A stretch of 11,873 nt of DNA from Candidatus Thalassarchaeaceae archaeon (GTDB lineage Archaea > Thermoplasmatota > Poseidoniia > Poseidoniales > Thalassarchaeaceae), in assembly GCA_030747885.1 (NCBI GenBank), contig JASLJW010000062.1, positions 1 to 11,873 on the forward strand, in the 5' to 3' direction. Position numbers and translations under genes: made by a program. This document shows positions 1 to 7,820 of this stretch, one piece after another; position 1 is the first letter of the stretch; the number at the start of each line of letters is the position of its first letter. The notes beneath the pieces are model-generated. The model made no database searches. It was not told where the DNA came from and was given only the letters and a program-made list of their open reading frames with translations.

Positions 1-1718
1 CTAGCGTATTAATCGATTCAGATTCTTCTACATTGCAGGCAGGGGAGGAATCATTTCTCCAGATGAAGGCGCAAGATTCCTTAGGTAATCAGAGAATCTT
101 GGATGCAGTTTGGAGCAATTTAGACGGTGGTCCTAATCCTATTGTTTTCGCAAATGGTGCAACATTCACTCCTTTACAAATTGGAACAGTGACCTTACAG
201 GCAGTTGCAACAGAATATGGAGTTCAATACACTGCTACACGCACCTTCGATGTTATTCCTGGACGCCTTGTTCGAGTCTCTTTTGAGGGCGATGGGATTA
301 CTATGACTACTGATGATTCTCTAGAGTTACTTCCGATGGGTTTTGATTCACTTGATAATCCAATAACTGGACTCCAATTTAATTGGACAGTCAATGGGGA
401 TGATTTGACCTCAGAGATTCGAGATGCAGGAAATGTATTCTTTCCCACTATAGTTGGCGATGTCCAAATTGAAGGGATGGCTGCAGGTCGTGCTGCTAGG
501 GTCGACTTACTCGTTCTTTCAGGCCTCCCACAGAGTCTTTCGATTTCTCATGAGTTTTCAAATGGGCCGCTACCAGGTGGAAGTGTTGTGATTCTTACTG
601 TCTCAGGAGTAGATTTAGCAGGCAATGAGAATCCAATTGATGGAGTAACATGGAGTATATTGCAAGATGCAGGACAAATTATCTCTGGAGATTCTCCTGG
701 AGAATACATCTACGAAGTTGGTAAGACTGGGTCCTGGACTTTGATTGCTAGAAAAGGAGTAGCGGATGTCACCCTTTCAATAACTGTAGAACCAGGCGTA
801 CCTGATCGAATTTCAATAGAAATAGACGAAGAGAAACGAAGTACACTTTCTGAGGGGGATATTGTTGATTTTGGTGTACTTGTTTTGGATGCGTCTGGGA
901 ATCAAATTACAGTCGCTCCCTCCCAGATTGTTGTAGAAACAAAGGTTGGAGATGCAGAACACCTTCAATCTAATATTTGGCGAATTGAGATAGATGACTA
1001 TGGGGAAAATCTACCATTTATAGTAAAATATCTGGAATTAGAACAAACCATCTACGTTACGGCTTCCCCAAGTGCTCTTTCAATGTTGACTGATTCAACC
1101 ATGGGCCAAATTGCTATTGGTTCTGTTTCAGTAGTACTTTTGCTAGCAGTGATGTTGGTACTCTTACCTAGATTCCGGAACGAAGCAGACGAAATTTTCG
1201 AAGATGAACCTACTTCTGATGAAAGTACGGAATCTTCCTCTCCACCAGCTGGAGTATCATTCAGTGCTCCGCCGTCTTCTGCATTCGACACTTCATCGCA
1301 TCGAAGGGGGCGGCATCGTTCTTCTGCATCTATGTCTCCTTCGTGGGGGGCATCTCAAGATAGGCAGAATTCTGCAAATATGGCTGCCATGGGTGCAGCA
1401 ACAAGTATCTCACACCAAACTCAGATGAACCAAACTCCTCAATCAAATATCCAACCTTCGGTACCTAATTCTATTCAGGCACCGCCAAGGCCAAAGGGAT
1501 TGGATAATGACGAGACTCCAGTACAAGATGCGCCTGCAAAAGCGGCCAATATTGATCCAGAGCCCGAAAATCATGTCCAACAAGAACCTGTTTCTACAGG
1601 TGTGATGGCTGCTTGTGAGGGGACTATACAAGGACAGACTGGATGGTATCATGATGGGATGGGTAATACGAGTTATTGGGAAGTTGATGAGGGGGGATCA
1701 TGGACACGTCTAGGTTGA
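1..1718 (+). CDS. Ig-like-repeat cell-surface protein, single C-terminal TM, 5' partial
   Basis: The reading frame is open to the left edge, and residues before the first TTG (position 33) continue an Ig-like strand pattern, so the true start lies outside the window. The fragment shows about four Ig-like/invasin-type beta domains of roughly 90 residues. Their boundaries are marked by V-x-P-G-x-P/L linkers near 252, 513 and 786. One hydrophobic helix at about 1108-1170 (IAIGSVSVVLLLAVMLVLL) is followed by RFR, which predicts an outside repeat region and an inside C-terminus. The tail of about 180 residues is acidic, then Ser/Pro/Gln-rich. It ends in a compact aromatic module, residues GWYHDGMGNTSYWEVDEGG and then SWTRLG. 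No catalytic motif is visible. The likely role is envelope structure, adhesion or substrate binding, inferred from architecture alone. The stop overlaps the next gene, a paralogue, so the two are probably co-transcribed. Confidence 0.85.
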   Translation, partial: SVLIDSDSSTLQAGEESFLQMKAQDSLGNQRILDAVWSNLDGGPNPIVFANGATFTPLQIGTVTLQAVATEYGVQYTATRTFDVIPGRLVRVSFEGDGITMTTDDSLELLPMGFDSLDNPITGLQFNWTVNGDDLTSEIRDAGNVFFPTIVGDVQIEGMAAGRAARVDLLVLSGLPQSLSISHEFSNGPLPGGSVVILTVSGVDLAGNENPIDGVTWSILQDAGQIISGDSPGEYIYEVGKTGSWTLIARKGVADVTLSITVEPGVPDRISIEIDEEKRSTLSEGDIVDFGVLVLDASGNQITVAPSQIVVETKVGDAEHLQSNIWRIEIDDYGENLPFIVKYLELEQTIYVTASPSALSMLTDSTMGQIAIGSVSVVLLLAVMLVLLPRFRNEADEIFEDEPTSDESTESSSPPAGVSFSAPPSSAFDTSSHRRGRHRSSASMSPSWGASQDRQNSANMAAMGAATSISHQTQMNQTPQSNIQPSVPNSIQAPPRPKGLDNDETPVQDAPAKAANIDPEPENHVQQEPVSTGVMAACEGTIQGQTGWYHDGMGNTSYWEVDEGGSWTRLG

Positions 1719-3883
1719 TGGTGGCCCTTATCGCCATCCTTCTTGTCCCTCTTTTACCCCCTCAAGAAACACTTGATGTTTCCTCAATTTCTCTTTCAAC
1801 ATCTGGCCGGTCATGTTCGGGAAGTACCTCGGTGCAATCGATTGAGATTCTCCCCCCAGGTCCAGTCATCCTTTCTGCTGATGAAGTACAAGATTTCTCC
1901 TTCACTCTGAAAGATGGTTCAGGGAATCCAGTTTCCGCAGGTTACGATCATGGTTCAACTGGGGGGTCCACAGTGATGTTGGGTGGAGACCAGTTCCGTT
2001 TTTCTCCATCTGGGCTTGGACAAGCATCAGTTTGGATTTGTTCAGGAAATGTCAATCGAACAGTCACAATTAATGTGGTCATTGGAACAGTCGTGGGATT
2101 AGAACTTGCAACCGATGATGTCGAAGTAACTGCGGATGAATCCATCGATTTAATTCTTGAGAGAGTAGACCAACAAGGATACCGTCAGGCGATTGTAGTC
2201 CCTACTAGTAACTGGACATTACCTGAAGGATCATCACTTGAATTGTTACAAGGCGGTAGTTTTCGTTGGACTCCTAATCATGATGGAAATCAGACATTAA
2301 TTGTCGAAGATGGCGGCTTTATAGCAGAAATGGAGGTAATAGTTACTCACGGTTCAGCCAGACGTCTCGCCATTTCTTCATCTTCTCCACTTAGTGGAAT
2401 TACTGCTGATGACGCATTAATACTCGAATCAGAATGGGAGGATATTCGAGGGAATCGATGGTCTGCTAATGCTTCATGGGAGCTTGAAAATGGGCTCTTG
2501 GGCCTCAATTCTAGCTTTGGTGCAATAGTTTCGTTTGAAGCAACTCATGAAGGCCTAGTTACAATTCTAGCAGAAGCGGAAGATCCGATTACTCCTTCCA
2601 TAATTCGAACCGCTTCAATCAGTTTTGTCGTCAACCCAGGTCGATTGATTTCTTTGGAGATTGATGGGCATTCAACCACTATTCCAGTCGATGCCCCATT
2701 TGATCTAAATCCTAGAGGTTTCGATGCAGATGGTAATTCAGTAGATTTGACTGGTCTAGTATGGTCGATTGTTGAAGGTAATTCCCCTGAATCAACTATT
2801 AATTCGCTTACCTACTCTTTCACACCGACTGTTCCGGGGCAACATCGGATTGTTGCCACACTTGGTTCAAGAGTAACTTCAGCAACTATCGAAGTAGAAC
2901 AAGGAGTGCCATCATACCTCGAGGTTCGTACAGACGGAGATCTTGCTTTATCGGTACAGACAGGATCGCCACTCAATCTCAGCGTCAAGGGATTTGATCT
3001 AGCAGGTTCATCATATCCAGTAGATGTTGAATGGACAGTTCCAACGGGTTTTGGTTCAATTGAGGCATCGTCAGCAGGAACGGGGAGTTTTATCTATTTT
3101 GCAGAGGGTGTTGGGACTGTACAGATTACTGCAACAATTGGAGATACATCTTGGCCCCTTCTAATTGGAGTACTTCCTGGTCCCCCCCATACTCTTGAAT
3201 TCGATATTAAGGGCGAATTGAAACAAGGCCAGACTGTTGAAGTAGATGTGCGTGCCTATGATGTTGCGAACAACAAGGTGACGATTGCAGTATGTGCAGT
3301 TGAATTTGATACTTCGGCTGGTGAAATGGAATGTGTCGAAGGACGGTGGATTTTGAATTTGAAGGGAGAAGGCGAGGTTCGCTTAGAGGGCAGATATGAT
3401 GATGGTTATGGTTTGGAATATGTAACAATCGAATCCACACTCATGGATGGTTTGTTTGGATCGGATGCAGGAGCAGCAATAGTTGGCGGCGTCCTAGTTT
3501 TATTGATGATTCTGGGTGTATTACTTGCCGCAGACAGAAAGACAAAGGAGATGATAAAGGAACGAAAAATGGAGAAAATCCCTATTGTGCCTGAATCAAT
3601 CCAGACTGAGGTAGTAACTCCCCCGACTGTTGCTCCCGCTCCGTCTCAGATACCTCAAACTCCCTCATCCATTTATTCACAAAATCCCTCTCGTCCTTTG
3701 ATGAGTTCTGAATTACCTGAAACTATTCCTGCTCCTGTATCTGTACCTTTACAGTGGACTGATGAGCAATTGCTTTCATCTGGTTGGACTAGACAGCAGA
3801 TTGAATCCATGCGTTCTCAAGACATAGATACGCAAAAAGATGAGCCGCTTCCAGAATCTGAAGAATGGGATACTGGCTGGTAG
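1700..3883 (+). CDS. Secreted Ig-like-repeat surface protein, single-pass membrane anchor
   Basis: A 727-residue protein. The N-terminus MDTSRLMVALIAILLVPLL has an Arg followed by a hydrophobic core and looks like a Sec signal peptide. Six Ig-like domains follow at about residues 46-126, 127-214, 215-310, 311-398, 399-490 and 491-577, joined by short linkers of the V-x-x-G-x-x-x-x-L-E type. One TM helix lies at about 589-611, followed by a basic stretch (DRKTKEMIKERK), so the C-terminus should be cytoplasmic. The tail is Pro/Ser/Thr-rich and ends in a W-T-D-E-Q-L...G-W-T-R-Q-Q-I module and a terminal W. Cys pairs in the first and sixth domains could form disulfides. The start at 1700 overlaps the upstream gene by 19 bp and has a purine-rich GAGGGGGGATC just upstream. 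A second in-frame ATG at 1718 (forming TGATG with the upstream stop) is the alternative. It is paralogous to the upstream protein: compare PGRL...GFDADGN with PGRL...GFDSLDN. The exact function is unknown. Confidence 0.88.
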   Translation: MDTSRLMVALIAILLVPLLPPQETLDVSSISLSTSGRSCSGSTSVQSIEILPPGPVILSADEVQDFSFTLKDGSGNPVSAGYDHGSTGGSTVMLGGDQFRFSPSGLGQASVWICSGNVNRTVTINVVIGTVVGLELATDDVEVTADESIDLILERVDQQGYRQAIVVPTSNWTLPEGSSLELLQGGSFRWTPNHDGNQTLIVEDGGFIAEMEVIVTHGSARRLAISSSSPLSGITADDALILESEWEDIRGNRWSANASWELENGLLGLNSSFGAIVSFEATHEGLVTILAEAEDPITPSIIRTASISFVVNPGRLISLEIDGHSTTIPVDAPFDLNPRGFDADGNSVDLTGLVWSIVEGNSPESTINSLTYSFTPTVPGQHRIVATLGSRVTSATIEVEQGVPSYLEVRTDGDLALSVQTGSPLNLSVKGFDLAGSSYPVDVEWTVPTGFGSIEASSAGTGSFIYFAEGVGTVQITATIGDTSWPLLIGVLPGPPHTLEFDIKGELKQGQTVEVDVRAYDVANNKVTIAVCAVEFDTSAGEMECVEGRWILNLKGEGEVRLEGRYDDGYGLEYVTIESTLMDGLFGSDAGAAIVGGVLVLLMILGVLLAADRKTKEMIKERKMEKIPIVPESIQTEVVTPPTVAPAPSQIPQTPSSIYSQNPSRPLMSSELPETIPAPVSVPLQWTDEQLLSSGWTRQQIESMRSQDIDTQKDEPLPESEEWDTGW

Positions 3884-3885
3884 GG

Positions 3886-4704
3886 TCATTCATATTGTTC
3901 GTCATTGTTTGGGAATTCATGTGAACGAACATCCGAAACATACTGTTCAACAGCACCCCTAATATCGTCCTCAAGATTGAGGTAACGTCTTAGGAATCTA
4001 GGACTGAAATCCATGGTAATGCCCAACATGTCATGCAGGACTAGGACCTGACCATCAACTCCAGAACCGGCCCCAATTCCAATTGTTGGTATTGAGATAG
4101 CTTCAGACACCATTTTTGCTAGGGGAGCAGGTATCTTTTCGAGAACTATAGCAAAACACCCAGCCTTCTCGAGAAGTTTCGCATCTTCGATTAATTTGTC
4201 GGCTTCAGAATTTTCGCGAGCCCTAACAGTGTAAGTTCCAAACTTGTAGATTGATTGAGGAGTCAGGCCGAGATGACCCATTACCGGTATTCCAGCAGTT
4301 AGAATCCGTTCAATCGATTCAACTACCTCATTTCCCCCTTCAAGTTTCACAGAATGTGCACCACTTTCCTTCATAATTCGGATAGCGGATTCCAAAGCGT
4401 GTTTTGAGTTTCCTTGGTATGTTCCAAATGGCATGTCGACCACAATTAGTGCGCGGTCAACTGCTTTGGAAACACACTGAGCGTGGTAAATCATGTGCTC
4501 AAGTGTAATTGGAACTGTAGTATCGTTTCCTGCCATGACATTTGATGCTGAATCCCCAACAAGGATGACGTCTACTCCTCCTTGATCCACCAACCTTGCT
4601 AGAGAGTAGTCATATGCTGTAAGCATAGTGATTTGTTCACCTGCACGCTTCATTTCTTGAAGCGTATTTGTGGTCACTTTTCGTGCCTTACCTGCAACTG
4701 ACAT
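3886..4704 (-). CDS. panB: 3-methyl-2-oxobutanoate hydroxymethyltransferase (ketopantoate hydroxymethyltransferase)
   Basis: PanB transfers a hydroxymethyl group from 5,10-methylenetetrahydrofolate to 2-oxoisovalerate, giving ketopantoate, the first committed step toward pantothenate and CoA. It is a 272-residue cytoplasmic (beta/alpha)8 enzyme of full family length. Visible motifs are MLTAYDYS (27-34), VGDSASNVMAG with Asp51 and VVDMPFG with Asp90 (the two Mg-ligand aspartates), VKLEGG with Lys120 and Glu122, GHLGLTPQS (143-151), VLEKIP with the catalytic Glu189, and IGIGAG. They correspond to E. coli Asp45, Asp84, Glu114 and Glu181 as I recall them. The ATG at 4704 is preceded by GGAG at a 6-nt spacing. 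It is the last gene of the minus-strand block, 52 bp after the permease, and converges on the Ig-like gene with a 2-bp gap. The sequence reads like a bacterial (Bacteroidetes-type) PanB, including the C-terminal FPNNDEQYE. It has no obvious link to aromatic catabolism. Confidence 0.97.
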   Translation of the reverse strand: MSVAGKARKVTTNTLQEMKRAGEQITMLTAYDYSLARLVDQGGVDVILVGDSASNVMAGNDTTVPITLEHMIYHAQCVSKAVDRALIVVDMPFGTYQGNSKHALESAIRIMKESGAHSVKLEGGNEVVESIERILTAGIPVMGHLGLTPQSIYKFGTYTVRARENSEADKLIEDAKLLEKAGCFAIVLEKIPAPLAKMVSEAISIPTIGIGAGSGVDGQVLVLHDMLGITMDFSPRFLRRYLNLEDDIRGAVEQYVSDVRSHEFPNNDEQYE

Positions 4705-4728
4705 GTGGTTCTCCGTCCGGGGGGACTC

Positions 4729-4749
4729 CTCTATTAGGTTTCAATAGAG
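4729..4749. repeat. Perfect 7-bp inverted repeat between permease and panB
   Basis: CTCTATT, a 7-nt spacer, then AATAGAG, in the 52-bp gap between the permease stop (4757) and the panB start (4704). There is no U-tract after it on the minus strand, so it is not a typical intrinsic terminator. It could be a weak hairpin in the panB leader, a regulator site, or coincidence. On the minus strand TAATAG lies about 30 nt before the panB ATG and could double as a promoter element. Confidence 0.4.
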
Positions 4750-4756
4750 CGGCTGT

Positions 4757-6448
4757 TCATTCTTCTTCTGCAGTCATGGTTCTAATCACGATTAGGAATT
4801 CATCAATATCCAATATCCCGTCTCTATTTGTATCTAGCATGTGAAAGAAGTCTCTGATTACACCTCTTTCATTGGGCAGCCAATCCAAGGATCTTATTGC
4901 TGCAGTGAATTGTCTTAGGTTGAGGTGATTATTATTTTCAATATCTGCCGCATGAAATGCTGTAACTGCCCTCATCAATTCTGATTCAACGTTGTTTATT
5001 CCTGAAATGAATGTAGCCCAAGGTCTTTCAGTTGATGTGGAATGAATTTTACCGTATGATGTATAGAGGATACTGCCTAAAACAATAGCAAAACCAGCCC
5101 CAATAATGGCTTTAGATCCCATCAATATTAGAAGAACTACAGTGAAGAAAATTCCAAAATATTGTATCCACCGTCTTGATTTTAAGCGGTATTTAGGTTG
5201 GTACCAAGTATGCTCAGATTCAACTCTTCTTAGAACAATTACACATAGATTTACTGCTACGAAAATCATTAGCATGAAACCAGATGCTAGTTTTGCAACA
5301 TCTGCAACATCTAGGAAAATTATTGCTAATCCCATGCAAAGACTAGTGCCATAGATAGAACGATGAGGTGTTTCAAAAATTGGATGGACATCTTCCAACT
5401 CTGTTGGTAAAAGTTTGTCCCGACTCATTGCAAATGGGAATTTTGAAGCGCCCAAAAGCCCAGTTAAACCACCTCCACTCATGGTTAAAATTGCTAATAT
5501 AGCGATTACAAATGCTACTGTGCTCCCTCCGACTTCTAGTGCAAGTAAGTACATTGGAGCAGCAGTAGGTTCTCCTCCATTTCCAATCCCTAAATCTGCC
5601 CCCTCGAAAACCGAGAAAAGTGTATACGAAATACCTGCATAGAGTATCATAACTATGCCTAGTGAGAAGAACATTCCAATGGGTAAGTTTTGTTCAGGAT
5701 CAACTACATCTTCTGCTACAGCAGCAATTTTTACTACTCCAACATATGCTAGGAAAACATACGCTGTCGCTGATCCCAACCCAATCCAACCATCACTACT
5801 ACTCATTACAGTTAATGCTGCATCAAATGGAACACGTGGAGATGAAACCGTTCCATTGATGAATGCTATGATTGCTACCAAGATAACTGCAGTTACTGAA
5901 AATAGGATAATTGGTGTTTGAATTTTCTTAAGTAACTTCACTCCTCTAATATTTATCCATGTAACAATGAGGAGTATCATAATGGCTAATGTTTTTGCAG
6001 CCGTTTCATCAAAATTTATTCCCAACATGGCTTCTATCGAGATTACATATGCACTAAAACCAATTAGAGCAAATGCTGATTTTAACAAAAAAGAGGCCCA
6101 GAGCCCAAGTCCAGAAATTGTACCAATTAATGGGCCAAATGTCCGTTCAATGTATACATAAGCCCCTCCGGATGTTGGCATTGCTGATGATAATTCAGCC
6201 TTTGAAATCGCACCTGGGATGACGACAAGCCCAGATAAAATATATGCTAACCAAAGAGCAGCATAGGATCCTTCAATCCCTCCACTTGCATAGTAGAGTT
6301 CCTTTCCTGCTAGTGCAGGGAGAACGAAAATTCCACTTCCAACCATTGCAGATAGGGATAAAATCACAGCCCCAAATGGGCCAACAGTTTTTTCCATCAA
6401 TGATGAAAAATCAAAAAAGTCTCCGAAATCAAAGGGTTTCTTTTCCAA
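4757..6448 (-). CDS. APC-superfamily amino-acid permease with C-terminal EF-hand pair
   Basis: A 563-residue protein. Residues about 20-470 give twelve hydrophobic helices of the APC (PotE-like) fold, including the diagnostic first-helix MVGSGIFVLP motif (unwound GSGIF substrate-binding segment). This predicts a secondary amino-acid or amine importer in the cytoplasmic membrane; substrate is not readable from sequence. Beyond the last helix, residues about 490-563 are soluble and carry two EF-hands. A canonical calcium loop lies at Asp539-Glu550 (DTNRDGILDIDE followed by F), and a degenerate loop at Asp502-Gln513 (DIENNNHLNLRQ) lies 37 residues earlier, the usual spacing of paired hands. Twelve helices put this pair in the cytoplasm. 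The start is TTG at 6448, supported by a strong GAGGTGAT 3 nt upstream. It lies 13 bp after the deaminase gene and is the fourth gene of the ring-cleavage operon, so uptake of the pathway substrate or its precursor is a reasonable inference. Confidence 0.9.
   Translation of the reverse strand: MEKKPFDFGDFFDFSSLMEKTVGPFGAVILSLSAMVGSGIFVLPALAGKELYYASGGIEGSYAALWLAYILSGLVVIPGAISKAELSSAMPTSGGAYVYIERTFGPLIGTISGLGLWASFLLKSAFALIGFSAYVISIEAMLGINFDETAAKTLAIMILLIVTWINIRGVKLLKKIQTPIILFSVTAVILVAIIAFINGTVSSPRVPFDAALTVMSSSDGWIGLGSATAYVFLAYVGVVKIAAVAEDVVDPEQNLPIGMFFSLGIVMILYAGISYTLFSVFEGADLGIGNGGEPTAAPMYLLALEVGGSTVAFVIAILAILTMSGGGLTGLLGASKFPFAMSRDKLLPTELEDVHPIFETPHRSIYGTSLCMGLAIIFLDVADVAKLASGFMLMIFVAVNLCVIVLRRVESEHTWYQPKYRLKSRRWIQYFGIFFTVVLLILMGSKAIIGAGFAIVLGSILYTSYGKIHSTSTERPWATFISGINNVESELMRAVTAFHAADIENNNHLNLRQFTAAIRSLDWLPNERGVIRDFFHMLDTNRDGILDIDEFLIVIRTMTAEEE
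4799..4945 (-). other. EF-hand pair coding region fused to APC permease
   Basis: This part of the permease gene encodes loop 1 (Asp502 to Gln513, with D, E and N at positions 1, 3 and 5, Asn instead of Gly at 6, and Gln instead of Glu at 12) and loop 2 (Asp539 to Glu550, with D1, N3, D5, G6, L8, D9 and E12 all fitting the canonical calcium-binding loop). Loop 2 should bind calcium; loop 1 is probably a structural or weak partner. Confidence 0.88.
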
Positions 6449-6451
6449 AAA

Positions 6452-6459
6452 ATCACCTC
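6452..6459 (-). promoter_or_regulatory. Shine-Dalgarno site deciding the TTG start of the permease
   Basis: GAGGTGAT on the minus strand, 3 nt before TTG at 6448 and directly after the deaminase stop. It is a near-perfect match to the 16S anti-SD complement, so the TTG is a real start. Confidence 0.8.
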
Positions 6460-6461
6460 AA

Positions 6462-6890
6462 TTATCCCATATTGGCAACGACTTTCATTTCTACAGCTAT
6501 TGGGGTGGGAAGCGCGCTAATTGCAAGCGTAGTCCTAGTTGCTTGAATACTGCTGAAAAATTCCCCATATATCTCATTATACCCTTCAAAATCTCTATCC
6601 ATGTCGATTAAGAATGATGTGACATCAACCACATTTTCTAGACTTGCTCCACTGGATTCTAATATTGCTCTTACATTTTCTATACATGCTTCGGTTTGAG
6701 CCCTTATGTCGTAATCTAATGGATTCCCATCATTATCACGAATTGGTCCACCAGGGATTTCATTTGTTTTGGGGTGTCTGGGGCCTACACCACTAAGAAA
6801 AAGAAAATCTCCTACTCTCCGAGCATGCGGATATGCACCAACTGCATGTGGTGCATTATCAGAGATTATTGGGCCATCATCAGAATTCAA
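6462..6890 (-). CDS. amnD: 2-aminomuconate deaminase, RidA/YjgF-fold
   Basis: It is predicted to hydrolyse 2-aminomuconate to 4-oxalocrotonate (2-hydroxymuconate tautomer) and ammonium, the third step of 2-aminophenol meta-cleavage. The 142-residue protein is a single RidA-fold domain, normally a cytoplasmic trimer. The subfamily signature I recall for AmnD/NbaF-type deaminases is present: VGAYPHARRVGD (17-28), FLSGVGPR (31-38), IPGGPIRD (45-52) and GNPLDYD (55-61). The RidA ligand-binding Arg is at 119 (ATRTT) and the conserved Glu at 134 (AVEMKV). This is more specific than generic RidA enamine deaminases, which lack the GGPIRD/PLDYD insert. The start is TTG at 6890, overlapping the dioxygenase alpha stop as TTGA; an in-frame TAA lies just upstream, so no earlier start is possible. 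AAGGGG about 8 nt upstream may serve as a weak RBS. Confidence 0.92.
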   Translation of the reverse strand: MNSDDGPIISDNAPHAVGAYPHARRVGDFLFLSGVGPRHPKTNEIPGGPIRDNDGNPLDYDIRAQTEACIENVRAILESSGASLENVVDVTSFLIDMDRDFEGYNEIYGEFFSSIQATRTTLAISALPTPIAVEMKVVANMG

Positions 6891-7810
6891 TCTAGCATCC
6901 CCTTATCCAGAACATTTCGGTCACCTTGGTAAAATTCAACATCATCTTCGTCAAATTCTTTGTCTCCAACAGATCCACCCGCAGGTGTTAGGGTAATGAC
7001 GGCGCCACCACTTCCATGCAGTGCTTCGTAGGCAAGAACGTCCCCCTCGTAGTTGTTATGCTGCCCCATTGCGGCGGCCATGAACCAAGCTGGCTTGTAT
7101 GCTACAACCTTTTGGACACGAATCTGCCCGTGAATATCTCGACTTAATTGACTCAAATCTTCAAGTCTTCCATCGGAAAAGAATTCCAAGATTTTTCGAT
7201 TCCAATCATCGTCCTTCTGAGAATGAACTCGATCATCGACGGGGTCAATATGTTCCGTAAACATTCTATTTGAGAGGCTGGAAACAACCACTACTACTGC
7301 TTTTTTACCTTGGGATTGTAATGTGTCTCGCGCCGCTTTACCTAGTACTATTGTCTCAGATCTATTTGCATACATGTTGCTAGAAAGAATAACTGCTGGG
7401 ATCCTATTTTCTGGATTCAATAATCGTAGAGCGACGACAGAACCAGTATCGATTGGAAAACCATCGTATGCTACTGTTCTAGCATATAATCCTCTAGATT
7501 CAGCAGCGTCTTTCATTGAGTTAGCAAAGTCCACGTCAATGGTAAATTCGTACGGCATACTACCAAGATAATGAAAATCATCATCCACATGAGTCCAAAC
7601 TGGTTTTTCCAAAGCTTGGATTTGGTGTCCGACAACACTTGGCCAAGTCGTCGAATATACTAAAATTAAATCCGCTTCACTTTCTTCGATTCTTTTTGCA
7701 CATTCTTCGAATGCTTTTCTTAAATTTCCGTATCCTTCGTTTGCATCAGGACATAATAGCGGCTGTGGGTGAGGGGGGCAATATATGCCTAAAACAATTT
7801 CATTTTCCAT
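6887..7810 (-). CDS. amnA: 2-aminophenol 1,6-dioxygenase alpha (non-catalytic) subunit
   Basis: LigB-superfamily (class III extradiol dioxygenase) protein, the structural partner of the beta subunit encoded just upstream. I chose ATG 7810 (product 307 residues), not the longer frame from 7867, because AGGTGA sits 4 nt before it and the homologous core begins there (MENEIVLGIYCPPHP). Family features are DLILVYSTTW (the iron-ligand His of beta is Thr here), YDGFPIDTGS and ALHGSGGAV near the C-terminus. The beta Glu ligand position has no equivalent Glu, as expected for an alpha subunit without iron. Bacterial AmnA is about 270 residues; this one has an extra acidic tail of roughly 30 residues after the core strand (GDKEFDEDDVEFYQGDRN region). 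It starts 10 nt after the beta stop and its stop overlaps the deaminase start. Stable expression probably needs the beta partner. Confidence 0.9.
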   Translation of the reverse strand: MENEIVLGIYCPPHPQPLLCPDANEGYGNLRKAFEECAKRIEESEADLILVYSTTWPSVVGHQIQALEKPVWTHVDDDFHYLGSMPYEFTIDVDFANSMKDAAESRGLYARTVAYDGFPIDTGSVVALRLLNPENRIPAVILSSNMYANRSETIVLGKAARDTLQSQGKKAVVVVVSSLSNRMFTEHIDPVDDRVHSQKDDDWNRKILEFFSDGRLEDLSQLSRDIHGQIRVQKVVAYKPAWFMAAAMGQHNNYEGDVLAYEALHGSGGAVITLTPAGGSVGDKEFDEDDVEFYQGDRNVLDKGMLD

Positions 7811-7814
7811 TTGT

Positions 7815-7820
7815 TCACCT
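7815..7820 (-). promoter_or_regulatory. Shine-Dalgarno site deciding the alpha-subunit start
   Basis: AGGTGA on the minus strand, 4 nt before ATG 7810 and abutting the TAG stop of the beta subunit (TAGAGGTGA). This favours 7810 over 7867 and predicts translational coupling of beta and alpha, apt for subunits of one enzyme. Sequence and spacing match the site before the permease. Confidence 0.8.

Noticed and set aside
33..35. TTG as the start of the first Ig-like gene
   Set aside because: The frame is open to position 1 and the upstream residues continue the same Ig-like pattern, so the gene is truncated by the window.
4705..4756. Intrinsic terminator after the permease
   Set aside because: The 7-bp inverted repeat has no following T-run on the minus strand and the stem is AT-rich and short.
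5106..6546. Several plus-strand open frames within the permease region
   Set aside because: They lie opposite a clear 12-TM protein, show low-complexity or no motifs, and have no conserved features.
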